A stretch of 21,638 nt of DNA, taken from the NCBI GenBank assembly GCA_002784245.1, contig PFKL01000174.1, positions 1 to 21,638 on the forward strand, in the 5' to 3' direction. Positions 1 through 5,666 of this stretch are shown here, one piece after another. Origin of the DNA: Comamonadaceae bacterium CG_4_10_14_3_um_filter_60_75 (GTDB taxonomy: Bacteria; Pseudomonadota; Gammaproteobacteria; Burkholderiales; Burkholderiaceae_C). Under the pieces are notes generated by a model. It was not told the origin of the DNA. It saw nothing but the letters and a program-made list of their open reading frames with translations, and did not search any database. The first letter of the stretch is position 1; each line of letters begins with the position of its first letter. The position numbers were made by a program, and so were the translations under genes.

Positions 1-1433
1 GTGGCGCCCTTGGCGTCAACCACGATCTCACCATGTTTGGACAACTCGAGCGTGCCTTTGAGCCATTCGGTGTTGGGCACCAGGCCAATCTGCACGAACA
101 CGCCTTCAAGTTCAACATGATGCAGCGCCTCGGTGGCGCGATCTTTGTAGGTCAGGCCGTTCACCTTGTGGCCGTCGCCGGTGATCTCGGTGGTTTGTGC
201 ATTGACCAGAATGGTCACGTTGGCCAGGCTCTGCAGCTTGTTGACCAGCACCGCGTCGGCACGCAGCTTGGTGTCGAATTCGATCAAGGTGACATGCGCC
301 ACCACACCGGCCAGGTCAATGGCCGCTTCCACCCCAGAGTTGCCGCCACCAATCACGGCCACGTGTTTGCCCTTGAACAGCGGGCCATCGCAGTGCGGGC
401 AGTAGGCTACGCCTTTGGTCTTGTACTGCTCTTCGCCCGGCACGTTCACATTGCGCCAGCGCGCGCCAGTACTCAAGATGACGGTTTTGCTCTTGAGACT
501 GCCGCCGTTGGCCAGTTGCAATTCAATCAGGCCGCCGGTCTGCGCGGCCGGAATCAGCTTATCCACCCGCTGCAAATTCATGATCGGCACGTCGTAGGCG
601 CGCACATGGGCTTCCAGGGCGGCGGCAAACTTGGGACCATCGGTTTCCAGCACGGAGACATAGTTTTCGATCCCCAGCGTGTCGTTGACCTGGCCGCCAA
701 AGCGCTCGGCAGCGATGCCGGTGCGGATGCCTTTGCGCGCGGCGTACACCGCTGCGGCTGCACCAGCCGGGCCACCGCCGACGATCAGCACGTCAAACGG
801 TGCTTCGGCGCTGAGTTTTGAGGCTTCGCGGGTGGCTGCACCCGTATCAATTTTGGCGATGATTTCTTCCAGCAACAAGCGCCCAGAACTGAACATCTCA
901 CCATTGAGAAACACCATCGGCACCGCCATGATCTCGCGCTGGTTGACTTCGTCCTGAAACGCGCCGCCCTCAATGACTACCGTTTTGACCTTGGGGTTGA
1001 TGACGGCCATCAGGGTCAGCGCCTGCACCACGTCCGGGCAGTTGTGGCAGGTGAGCGACATGTAGACCTCAAAATTGAAGTCACCATCCAGCGCGCGAAT
1101 GCTCTCGATCACATCGGGCTCCACCTTGGGCGGGTGGCCGCCAGTCCACAAGAGTGCCAACACCAGCGAGGTGAATTCGTGGCCCAGCGGCAGGCCAGCA
1201 AAGCGCAGGCTGTTGGCAGTGCCTGGACGCTGCAGTCTAAAGGACGGCTTGCGTGCATCGTTGCCGTCGGTGCGCAGGGTGATCATGTCGCTGCGCAGAC
1301 TCTGGATGGTTTGCAGCAGCTTGAGCGTGTCGCGCGAGTTGTCAGAATCGTCCAGGCTGGCCACCATCTCGAAGGGCGTAACGACGCGCTGCAAGTAGGC
1401 GGCGAGTTGGGTTTGAAGGTCTTGGTCGAGCAT
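1..1433 (-). CDS. ahpF: Alkyl hydroperoxide reductase subunit F (3' end beyond window)
   Basis: Flavoprotein disulfide reductase that passes electrons from NAD(P)H through FAD and two Cys pairs to the peroxiredoxin AhpC. 477 codons are visible; the family is about 520 residues, so some 40 C-terminal residues lie left of the window. The N-terminal thioredoxin-like domain carries TCHNC (C129/C132) and the reductase domain carries CPHC (C345/C348), the same numbering as E. coli AhpF. FAD and NAD(P) glycine motifs are visible as IVGGGPAG and VIGGGNSG. The ATG at 1433 follows a good ribosome site (AGGAG, about 7 bases upstream). It lies 165 bp downstream of ahpC on the same strand, with a terminator and a repeat copy between, so expression is probably only partly coupled to ahpC. 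Confidence 0.96.
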   Translation of the reverse strand, partial: MLDQDLQTQLAAYLQRVVTPFEMVASLDDSDNSRDTLKLLQTIQSLRSDMITLRTDGNDARKPSFRLQRPGTANSLRFAGLPLGHEFTSLVLALLWTGGHPPKVEPDVIESIRALDGDFNFEVYMSLTCHNCPDVVQALTLMAVINPKVKTVVIEGGAFQDEVNQREIMAVPMVFLNGEMFSSGRLLLEEIIAKIDTGAATREASKLSAEAPFDVLIVGGGPAGAAAAVYAARKGIRTGIAAERFGGQVNDTLGIENYVSVLETDGPKFAAALEAHVRAYDVPIMNLQRVDKLIPAAQTGGLIELQLANGGSLKSKTVILSTGARWRNVNVPGEEQYKTKGVAYCPHCDGPLFKGKHVAVIGGGNSGVEAAIDLAGVVAHVTLIEFDTKLRADAVLVNKLQSLANVTILVNAQTTEITGDGHKVNGLTYKDRATEALHHVELEGVFVQIGLVPNTEWLKGTLELSKHGEIVVDAKGA

Positions 1434-1456
1434 GATGGACTCCTGTGAATGCTTTG

Positions 1457-1513
1457 AAAAAAGTAGCTGCTTGCGCTTATTGAATAAGGGTTAGAGGCTT
1501 ATTTTGCTTATAA
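1457..1513 (+). repeat. Intergenic repeat copy A
   Basis: A 57 bp member of a family with four copies here. The conserved parts, read on the plus strand, are an A-run, AGCTGCTTGCGCTT, AAGGGTTAGAGGCTT and a closing ATTTT..TATAA. The centre is a perfect short palindrome, CTTATT-G-AATAAG. It fills the space between the ribosome site of ahpF and the ahpC terminator. The flanking genes are on the minus strand, so their transcript carries the complement, ending in a U-run. The family match to copies B, C and D is seen directly; any function is inferred. Confidence 0.75.
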
Positions 1514-1559
1514 AAAAGCCGGACGGCAAGGTGCCAGTGCACCTTGACGCAGTCCGGCT
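1512..1559 (-). terminator. Rho-independent terminator of ahpC
   Basis: A long stem lies 40 bp after the ahpC stop. The outer arms AGCCGGAC (1517-1524) and GTCCGGCT (1552-1559) pair perfectly. The inner arms CAAGGTGC (1527-1534) and GCACCTTG (1539-1546) pair around a 4-base loop. On the minus strand the stem is followed by a run of six T (complement of 1512-1517). It lies between ahpC and ahpF and should cut most ahpC transcripts before ahpF. Confidence 0.85.
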
Positions 1560-1598
1560 GGGAAGGCCTTTACAGGCCTGCCGATTCGGTGCCGGGTG

Positions 1599-2162
1599 TT
1601 AGATTTTGCCAACCAGTTCCAGCGACGGTGCGATGGTCTTGGCGCCTTCTTTCCACTTGGCGGGGCACACTTCACCCGGGTGAGCGGCGGTGTACTGGGC
1701 GGCTTTGAGCTTGCGCAGGGTCTCAGACACGTCGCGGGCGATTTCGTTGGAATGCACTTCCATGGTCTTGATCACACCGTCCGGGTTGATGATGAAAGTG
1801 CCGCGCAATGCCAGACCTTCTTCTTCAATATGCACGTCAAACGCATGGGTCAACGCGTGGGTTGGGTCACCCACCAGCGGGAACTTGGCCTTGCCGACAG
1901 CGGGGGAGGTTTCGTGCCAGACCTTGTGCGAGAAATGCGTGTCGGTGGTGACGATGTAGACCTCAGCGCCCATCTTCTGGAATTCGGGGTAGTTGTCGGC
2001 GGCGTCTTCCACTTCGGTCGGGCAGTTGAAGGTGAACGCGGCGGGCATGAAGATCACGACCGACCACTTGCCCTTCATGCTTTCGTTGCTGACTTCAACG
2101 AATTTGCCATTGTGGAAAGCTTGGGCTTTGAAAGGTTGGACTTGGGTGTTGATCAATGACAT
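1599..2162 (-). CDS. ahpC: Alkyl hydroperoxide reductase subunit C (typical 2-Cys peroxiredoxin)
   Basis: Cytoplasmic peroxiredoxin that reduces H2O2 and organic hydroperoxides and is recycled by AhpF. At 187 residues it has the length of the E. coli-type family. The peroxidatic cysteine is C47 in FTFNCPTE and the resolving cysteine is C166 in EVCPAKW. The peroxidatic loop is PAAFTFNC rather than the common PADFTFVC, a mild variant. The ATG at 2162 is preceded by AAGGAG about 9 bases upstream. It is transcribed ahead of ahpF with a strong terminator after it, and an OxyR-like motif sits 70-85 bp upstream of the start. Identification is firm; regulation by OxyR is inferred. Confidence 0.97.
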   Translation of the reverse strand: MSLINTQVQPFKAQAFHNGKFVEVSNESMKGKWSVVIFMPAAFTFNCPTEVEDAADNYPEFQKMGAEVYIVTTDTHFSHKVWHETSPAVGKAKFPLVGDPTHALTHAFDVHIEEEGLALRGTFIINPDGVIKTMEVHSNEIARDVSETLRKLKAAQYTAAHPGEVCPAKWKEGAKTIAPSLELVGKI

Positions 2163-2220
2163 AAAGAACTCCTTGGGTTTGGGTTGAAAACAATGGTCGG
2201 TTCACAGGGTTTGTTTGCCG

Positions 2221-2246
2221 ATAGGTGAATCATAGGGGCGATCTAT
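2221..2246 (-). promoter_or_regulatory. Candidate OxyR-type binding site upstream of ahpC
   Basis: ATAG-N7-CTAT occurs exactly at 2232-2246, with another ATAG at 2221-2224 spaced by 7 bases. The OxyR consensus is four such tetramers with 7-base spacers. The right-hand extension (2254-2268) matches poorly, so this is one good dimer site plus a partial one. A separate 10 bp palindrome, CTATTGATAG, lies at 2273-2282. Placement 70-85 bp before the ahpC start suits an activator acting next to the -35 region. Known biology (ahpC is a classic OxyR target) raises the odds; binding itself is inferred. Confidence 0.45.
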
Positions 2247-2358
2247 CGTTTTGATGATGCATTGTTTATAAGCTATTGATAGCCAAACTTTATGACCTGC
2301 GCTGCTGGTCAACGCGCGCCACAGCTTTGTACATCCAGGACATTCAAACAACAATAAC

Positions 2359-2388
2359 TTGCCAGTCAAAAAACTATTAAACTAAAAA
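2359..2388 (+). promoter_or_regulatory. Possible sigma70 promoter of the ParE-type toxin-antitoxin pair
   Basis: TTGCCA (2359-2364, five of six to the -35 consensus) is followed after 18 bases by TAAAAA (2383-2388, four of six to the -10). The region is clearly AT-rich compared with the genes, and the predicted start would lie roughly 20 bases before the antitoxin ATG. I see no clear inverted-repeat operator here. Confidence 0.3.
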
Positions 2389-2415
2389 TCATCACCTCTG
2401 CACGAAGCCCTGACC

Positions 2416-2916
2416 ATGCAAACTCTGAACCTTGAACAACTCAAAGCCGCTACCCAAGCCGGTGGTGTGACAGGCATCACCCTGCGCGGTGACGGTGCGG
2501 CGTTTGTGGTGAGCGTGCAGACCCAGCGTGGGGAGGCCGTCATGGTCACCACACGGCGGCAGCCGCGACGTTTTGCAGATTTGCGCAAGGCGCTGCAGGT
2601 GCTGCGTGGCATTGGTTGGCATCAGTGCCAAGTGGACGCTGCGCAATGGCGGCCCGAGGAGCGCGCGTTGGAAAAAGTAGCGCGCCCGGATCGCAGTGCA
2701 GCCTTGAAAGCGGCCCATGTTGCGGCGCAAGCCGATGCCGATTACGACCGCTGGTTTCACGCCAAGGTGCAAGCCTCAATCGACGGGATCAAGGACGGTA
2801 GTAACCGACTGATCCCCGAAGAGGAGTGGGTAGTTCGTCGTGCTGCACTCATCGCTCGCATCAAGGCGCGCCAAGCTTTGACTGCACAGGCTAAAGCTGC
2901 GCCGCAAGTGTCATGA
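2416..2916 (+). CDS. Antitoxin with ParC-like N-terminal domain (type II toxin-antitoxin)
   Basis: 166-residue protein whose gene overlaps the following ParE/RelE-type toxin by 4 bp (ATGA), the usual antitoxin-toxin layout. Residues 1 to about 85 resemble a short domain I associate with plasmid ParC-like partition proteins (MQTLNLEQL.., an alanine-rich helix, RRFADLRKALQVLRGIG). Residues from about 100 on (DYDRWFHAKVQASIDGI..., IPEEEW, then a basic helix) look like the toxin-binding tail of RHH/RelB-type antitoxins, with the wording DRWF..VQ..ID typical of that group. It is about twice as long as a simple antitoxin. The antitoxin role is inferred from position and tail; the function of the N-terminal part is unknown to me. 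It is transcribed divergently from ahpC. Confidence 0.75.
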   Translation: MQTLNLEQLKAATQAGGVTGITLRGDGAAFVVSVQTQRGEAVMVTTRRQPRRFADLRKALQVLRGIGWHQCQVDAAQWRPEERALEKVARPDRSAALKAAHVAAQADADYDRWFHAKVQASIDGIKDGSNRLIPEEEWVVRRAALIARIKARQALTAQAKAAPQVS

Positions 2917-3200
2917 GGAGTCGCCGTCTCGTGGTGGTTCGCGCAGAGGGTTATTTGCGCGATTTGGAAGCTGTTCACGATTACATTGAACACGATAACC
3001 CTGATGCCGCCATCGCGCTGTTGTTGCGTATTGATCAGCAAGTCGATAGCTTGGCCGACCCCAATTTCCCGCGCCGCCAGGGCCGAAAACCGGGCACACT
3101 GGAACTGGTGGCGCACCCCAATTATGTGGCTGTGTTGCAGCAAACCGAAACCACCGTGACGGTCTTGAACCTGCTGCACGTGGCACGCCAGTACCCCTGA
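2913..3200 (+). CDS. ParE/RelE-family toxin
   Basis: 95-residue toxin of the ParE/RelE superfamily; ParE members poison DNA gyrase and RelE members cleave mRNA. The sequence fits the ParE branch: an N-terminal helix pair with YLRDLEAVHDYIEHDNPDAA, a middle arginine segment (FPRRQGRKPGTLELVAHPNYV) and a C-terminal strand ending LLHVARQYP, all in the expected order. Length is normal and I see no damage. The ATG lies inside the antitoxin stop (ATGA overlap), so the two are translationally coupled. Repeat copy B begins 2 bases after the stop codon. The molecular target cannot be decided from sequence alone. Confidence 0.85.
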   Translation: MRSRRLVVVRAEGYLRDLEAVHDYIEHDNPDAAIALLLRIDQQVDSLADPNFPRRQGRKPGTLELVAHPNYVAVLQQTETTVTVLNLLHVARQYP

Positions 3201-3202
3201 AG

Positions 3203-3260
3203 TTATAGACGAAATTAGCCTCTAGCCCTTATGAATGCTGCGCAAGCAGCTCTTATTTTT
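3203..3260 (-). repeat. Intergenic repeat copy B
   Basis: 58 bp copy in inverted orientation relative to copies A and D. On the plus strand it opens with TTATAG, has GCCTCTAGCCCTTA at 3218-3231 and GCGCAAGCAGCTCTTATTTTT at its right end. It starts 2 bases after the toxin stop and ends 17 bases before the yaaA start, so it makes up nearly the whole gap. Confidence 0.75.
3237..3260 (+). terminator. Terminator-like hairpin within repeat copy B
   Basis: GCTGC (3237-3241) and GCAGC (3246-3250) pair perfectly around a GCAA tetraloop, followed by TCTTATTTTT. The stem is only 5 bp and the T-run is interrupted, so termination may be partial. It would separate the toxin pair from yaaA. Confidence 0.4.
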
Positions 3261-3277
3261 ATACTAACCAGACCACC

Positions 3278-4054
3278 ATGCTGTTTTTACTTTCCCCCGC
3301 CAAGTCACTCGACTTTGATACGCCCGCAGGCCAGACGCCGCACACCCAGCCGCTGTTTGTCAAGCAAGCGGCCGAGCTGATCGACATCCTGAAACAAAAG
3401 TCGCCGCAAGACATTGCCAGTTTGATGCGCCTGAGCGATGCGCTGGCAGGGCTGAATGCGGCGCGCTACCAGGCTTGGCGTCCCAAATTCACCGCCCAAA
3501 ATGCCAAGCAAGCGGTGCTGGCCTTCAATGGCGATGTGTACGACGGGTTGGATGCCAAAACCCTTGGCGCGGCTGACCTGGCCTGGGCGCAAGACCATGT
3601 GTGCATTTTGAGCGGGCTCTACGGCGTGCTGCGCCCGTTGGACTACATGCAGCCCTACCGGCTGGAGATGGGCACCGCGCTGGCCAACGCACGGGGTAAG
3701 AACCTTTATGAGTTTTGGGGCACGCAGATTGCGGACTACCTCAACGCCCGCGTGGCAGCCGACACAACCCCGGTGATCGTCAATCTGGCCAGCCAGGAAT
3801 ACTTCAAATCAGTCGACCAAAAAGCCCTGAAGGCCCGCGTGGTGGACTGTGTGTTTGAAGATTTCAAGGGCGGCCACTACAAAATCATCAGCTTCTATGC
3901 CAAGCGCGCCCGGGGGCTGATGGCGCGTTTTGCGGCCACGCAGCGCTTGAGTTTGCCCGAACAACTCAAGGGGTTTGATCTGGACGGTTATGCGTTTGTA
4001 CCAGCGGTCTCCAGTGCTGACACGCTGGTTTTCAGGCGCCGCTTGGTAGCCTGA
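3278..4054 (+). CDS. yaaA: Peroxide stress protein YaaA (DUF328)
   Basis: 258-residue cytoplasmic protein of the YaaA family. In E. coli it is induced by OxyR and limits free iron and oxidative DNA damage under H2O2 stress; the biochemical activity is tied to DNA binding. The family start MLFLLSPAKSLDF is present, followed by the typical MRLSDALAGLNAARY.W segment, FNGDVYDGL, LSGLYGVLRPLD..PYRLEMGT, NLASQEYFK and KIISFYAKRARG. Length is as expected (about 257). No ribosome site is evident because repeat copy B ends 17 bases before the ATG. A role in peroxide defence fits with ahpC and ahpF 1-2 kb away, although a toxin pair lies between. Confidence 0.95.
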   Translation: MLFLLSPAKSLDFDTPAGQTPHTQPLFVKQAAELIDILKQKSPQDIASLMRLSDALAGLNAARYQAWRPKFTAQNAKQAVLAFNGDVYDGLDAKTLGAADLAWAQDHVCILSGLYGVLRPLDYMQPYRLEMGTALANARGKNLYEFWGTQIADYLNARVAADTTPVIVNLASQEYFKSVDQKALKARVVDCVFEDFKGGHYKIISFYAKRARGLMARFAATQRLSLPEQLKGFDLDGYAFVPAVSSADTLVFRRRLVA

Positions 4055-4057
4055 GAA

Positions 4058-4113
4058 TTATGTAAACAATTGGCCTCTAGCCTTTTTAAATAAATCGTAA
4101 GAAGCTCTTTATT
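4058..4113 (-). repeat. Intergenic repeat copy C
   Basis: 56 bp, the most diverged copy, in the same orientation as B. Conserved parts on the plus strand are TTATGT at the left end, GGCCTCTAGCC (4072-4082) and CGTAAGAAGCTCTTTATT at the right end. It starts 3 bases after the yaaA stop and ends 11 bases before the queF ATG. Confidence 0.65.
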
Positions 4114-4124
4114 AAATAGCATTT

Positions 4125-4970
4125 ATGAAACAGCCCGACAGTTCCTTGTTAGGTAAACCGACCCGCTATCCGGATCGCTACGACGCGTCATTGTTGTTTC
4201 CCATCGCCCGCATGAAGCAGCGTGAGCCGCTGGGGCTGGGCGAAAAGCTGCCATTTCTGGGCGCTGACCTGTGGACGGCGTTTGAGCTCAGTTGGCTGGG
4301 GGCACGCGGCAAGCCGCAGGTGTCGCTGGCGCACATCACCGTGCCGTGTGAGTCGATGAACATCATTGAGAGCAAGTCGCTCAAGCTCTACCTCAACAGT
4401 TTCAACAATACGCGTTTCGCCGACGCTGCCGAGGTCAGCGCCACCCTGCGCGCGGACTTGTCTGAGGCCGTTTGGCGTGGCGGCCCGGTGCAGAGCAGCG
4501 TTGGTGTGAAGCTGGTTCTGCCCGACGTGTTTGACCGCGAACCAATTTATGAGCTCGATGGCTTGGGCCTTGATCGCATGGAACTGGACTGCGACCGCTA
4601 TACCCCGGCGCCCGAATTTTTGTGCTCAGCCGCGCAGGAAGAACCCGTGTCGGAGGTGCTCACCAGCAACCTGCTGCGCAGCAACTGCCCGGTCACCGGC
4701 CAGCCGGATTGGGGCAGCGTGCAGATCAGCTACTTTGGCCCGCAAATCGACCAGGCCGGGCTGTTGCGCTACATCGTCAGCTTTCGCAACCACCAGGGAT
4801 TTCACGAAGATTGCGTCGAGCGCATGTTCATGGACATCATGCAGCGTTGCCAGCCGCACAAGCTCAGCGTTTATGCGCGCTATACCCGCCGCGGTGGCCT
4901 GGACATCAACCCGTTTCGCACCAGTTTTCCACAAGCGCTGCCCGCCAACGTGCGACACGCGCGCCAATAG
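4125..4970 (+). CDS. queF: NADPH-dependent 7-cyano-7-deazaguanine reductase (type II QueF)
   Basis: Reduces preQ0 to preQ1 with NADPH in the synthesis of the tRNA wobble base queuosine. At 281 residues it is the long, two-domain E. coli-type enzyme. The N-terminal half contains the substrate-binding segment ESKSLKLYLNSFN. The C-terminal half carries the catalytic motif SNCPVTGQPDWG, with C188 forming the thioimide intermediate and D195 as proton donor, then FHEDC with H227 and E228. The start ATG has no clear ribosome site; repeat copy C ends 11 bases upstream. It may be co-transcribed from yaaA. No other queuosine gene is in the window. Confidence 0.97.
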   Translation: MKQPDSSLLGKPTRYPDRYDASLLFPIARMKQREPLGLGEKLPFLGADLWTAFELSWLGARGKPQVSLAHITVPCESMNIIESKSLKLYLNSFNNTRFADAAEVSATLRADLSEAVWRGGPVQSSVGVKLVLPDVFDREPIYELDGLGLDRMELDCDRYTPAPEFLCSAAQEEPVSEVLTSNLLRSNCPVTGQPDWGSVQISYFGPQIDQAGLLRYIVSFRNHQGFHEDCVERMFMDIMQRCQPHKLSVYARYTRRGGLDINPFRTSFPQALPANVRHARQ

Positions 4971-5003
4971 CCGTCTCGCCTGCGGCTGCTATTTACGATA
5001 AGG

Positions 5004-5025
5004 TTCTTACGGTAAGAAGTAAGAA
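5004..5025 (+). promoter_or_regulatory. Likely autoregulatory operator of the vapBC-like pair
   Basis: TTCTTAC (5004-5010), one base, and GTAAGAA (5012-5018) form a perfect 15 bp palindrome, followed at once by a second GTAAGAA (5019-5025). It ends 2 bases before the antitoxin ATG and covers the ribosome site (purine-rich AAGAAGTAAGAA). AbrB/VapB antitoxins usually repress their own operon through such palindromes, so binding here could block transcription. Seen: the repeats. Inferred: the operator role. Confidence 0.55.
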
Positions 5026-5027
5026 TC

Positions 5028-5270
5028 ATGAAAATCACCAGCAAAGGTCAGGTCACCATTGCGCAGGCGGTGCGCGAGCAAGCCGGTTTGCACCCCAATT
5101 GCGATGTCGATTTTGAGGTGCGTGACAACGGCGAGGTGTTGATTCGTCTGGTCTCCCCGGCGCCAGTGGCTTCGGTTCGCAGCGCGTTTGAACGGGTGCG
5201 CGGCAGTGCCAATGCGCCGCAGTTCAAGGGCATGGGTACCGACGAGTTCATGGCCTTCCTGCGCGGATGA
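5028..5270 (+). CDS. AbrB/SpoVT-family antitoxin (VapB-like)
   Basis: 80-residue protein. The first 45 residues form a swapped-hairpin AbrB-type DNA-binding domain, recognised from MKITSKGQVTIAQAVREQAGL, then D.DFEV.DNGEVLIR. The C-terminal part (about residues 50-80, with MGTDEFMAFLRG) would be the toxin-binding tail. Its stop overlaps the PIN-domain gene by 4 bp (ATGA). It neutralises the partner toxin and likely represses the operon through the palindrome just before the start. The gap to queF is 57 bp. Family assignment is firm; the partner assignment follows from the overlap. Confidence 0.88.
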   Translation: MKITSKGQVTIAQAVREQAGLHPNCDVDFEVRDNGEVLIRLVSPAPVASVRSAFERVRGSANAPQFKGMGTDEFMAFLRG

Positions 5271-5641
5271 GTACCGCGTCTGCTCCGGCACAGCAGGCGC
5301 ATGAGCCCAGCGCCCGCTATTTGCGCCCATCCCTGCCGCTGGCGACCCTGGTTGACAGCTGCGTGCTGATCGATGTGCTTGTCGATGACCCGCATTGGGC
5401 GGATTGGTCATTGACCCAACTGGCGCATCTGCCGCTGGTGCGCGAGGCGCTGCCTTGGGACGCCGCCTTTCTGGCCGGCCAGGCGTTCAAGGTGTACTGC
5501 CAATTGCAAGGTGACAAGACCTCACCGATGCCCGATTTGTATATTGGTGCGCACGCGCTGGTGAGCCAGTTCCAACTGCTCACGCGCGACGGTGCGCGCT
5601 ATCGCAGTTATTTCCCGCGGCTGGCGTTGGTGGTGCCGTAA
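5267..5641 (+). CDS. PIN-domain toxin (VapC-like), apparently with an internal deletion
   Basis: 124 residues. VapC toxins are Mg-dependent RNases using three or four acidic residues. Visible are LVDSCVLIDVL (D30), SPMPDLYIGAHA (D90) and LLTRDGARYRSYFP (D108). The segment that normally lies between the first helix and the PLPW..AFLAG helix is missing: W47-SLTQLAH runs straight into LPLVREALPWDAAFLAG. In relatives I recall, about 35-40 residues stand there, including INPxxYAE with the second catalytic acid. The core from L28 to the end is 97 residues against about 135. There is also an extra N-terminal stretch of about 27 residues, forced by the ATGA overlap with the antitoxin. The toxin is probably weak or inactive (inferred). 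The 3' end faces dinB 25 bp away. Confidence 0.8.
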   Translation: MSTASAPAQQAHEPSARYLRPSLPLATLVDSCVLIDVLVDDPHWADWSLTQLAHLPLVREALPWDAAFLAGQAFKVYCQLQGDKTSPMPDLYIGAHALVSQFQLLTRDGARYRSYFPRLALVVP

Positions 5642-5666
5642 CCCATGCGGCTTGATCTGATTAACG

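Noticed and set aside
33..821. Open plus-strand frame of about 262 codons at the left edge.
   Set aside because: Complement of ahpF, whose Cys motifs and numbering match the family exactly.
4960..5000. AGCCG...CGGCT as a terminator of queF.
   Set aside because: The stem is only 5 bp with a 9-base loop and no T-run follows.
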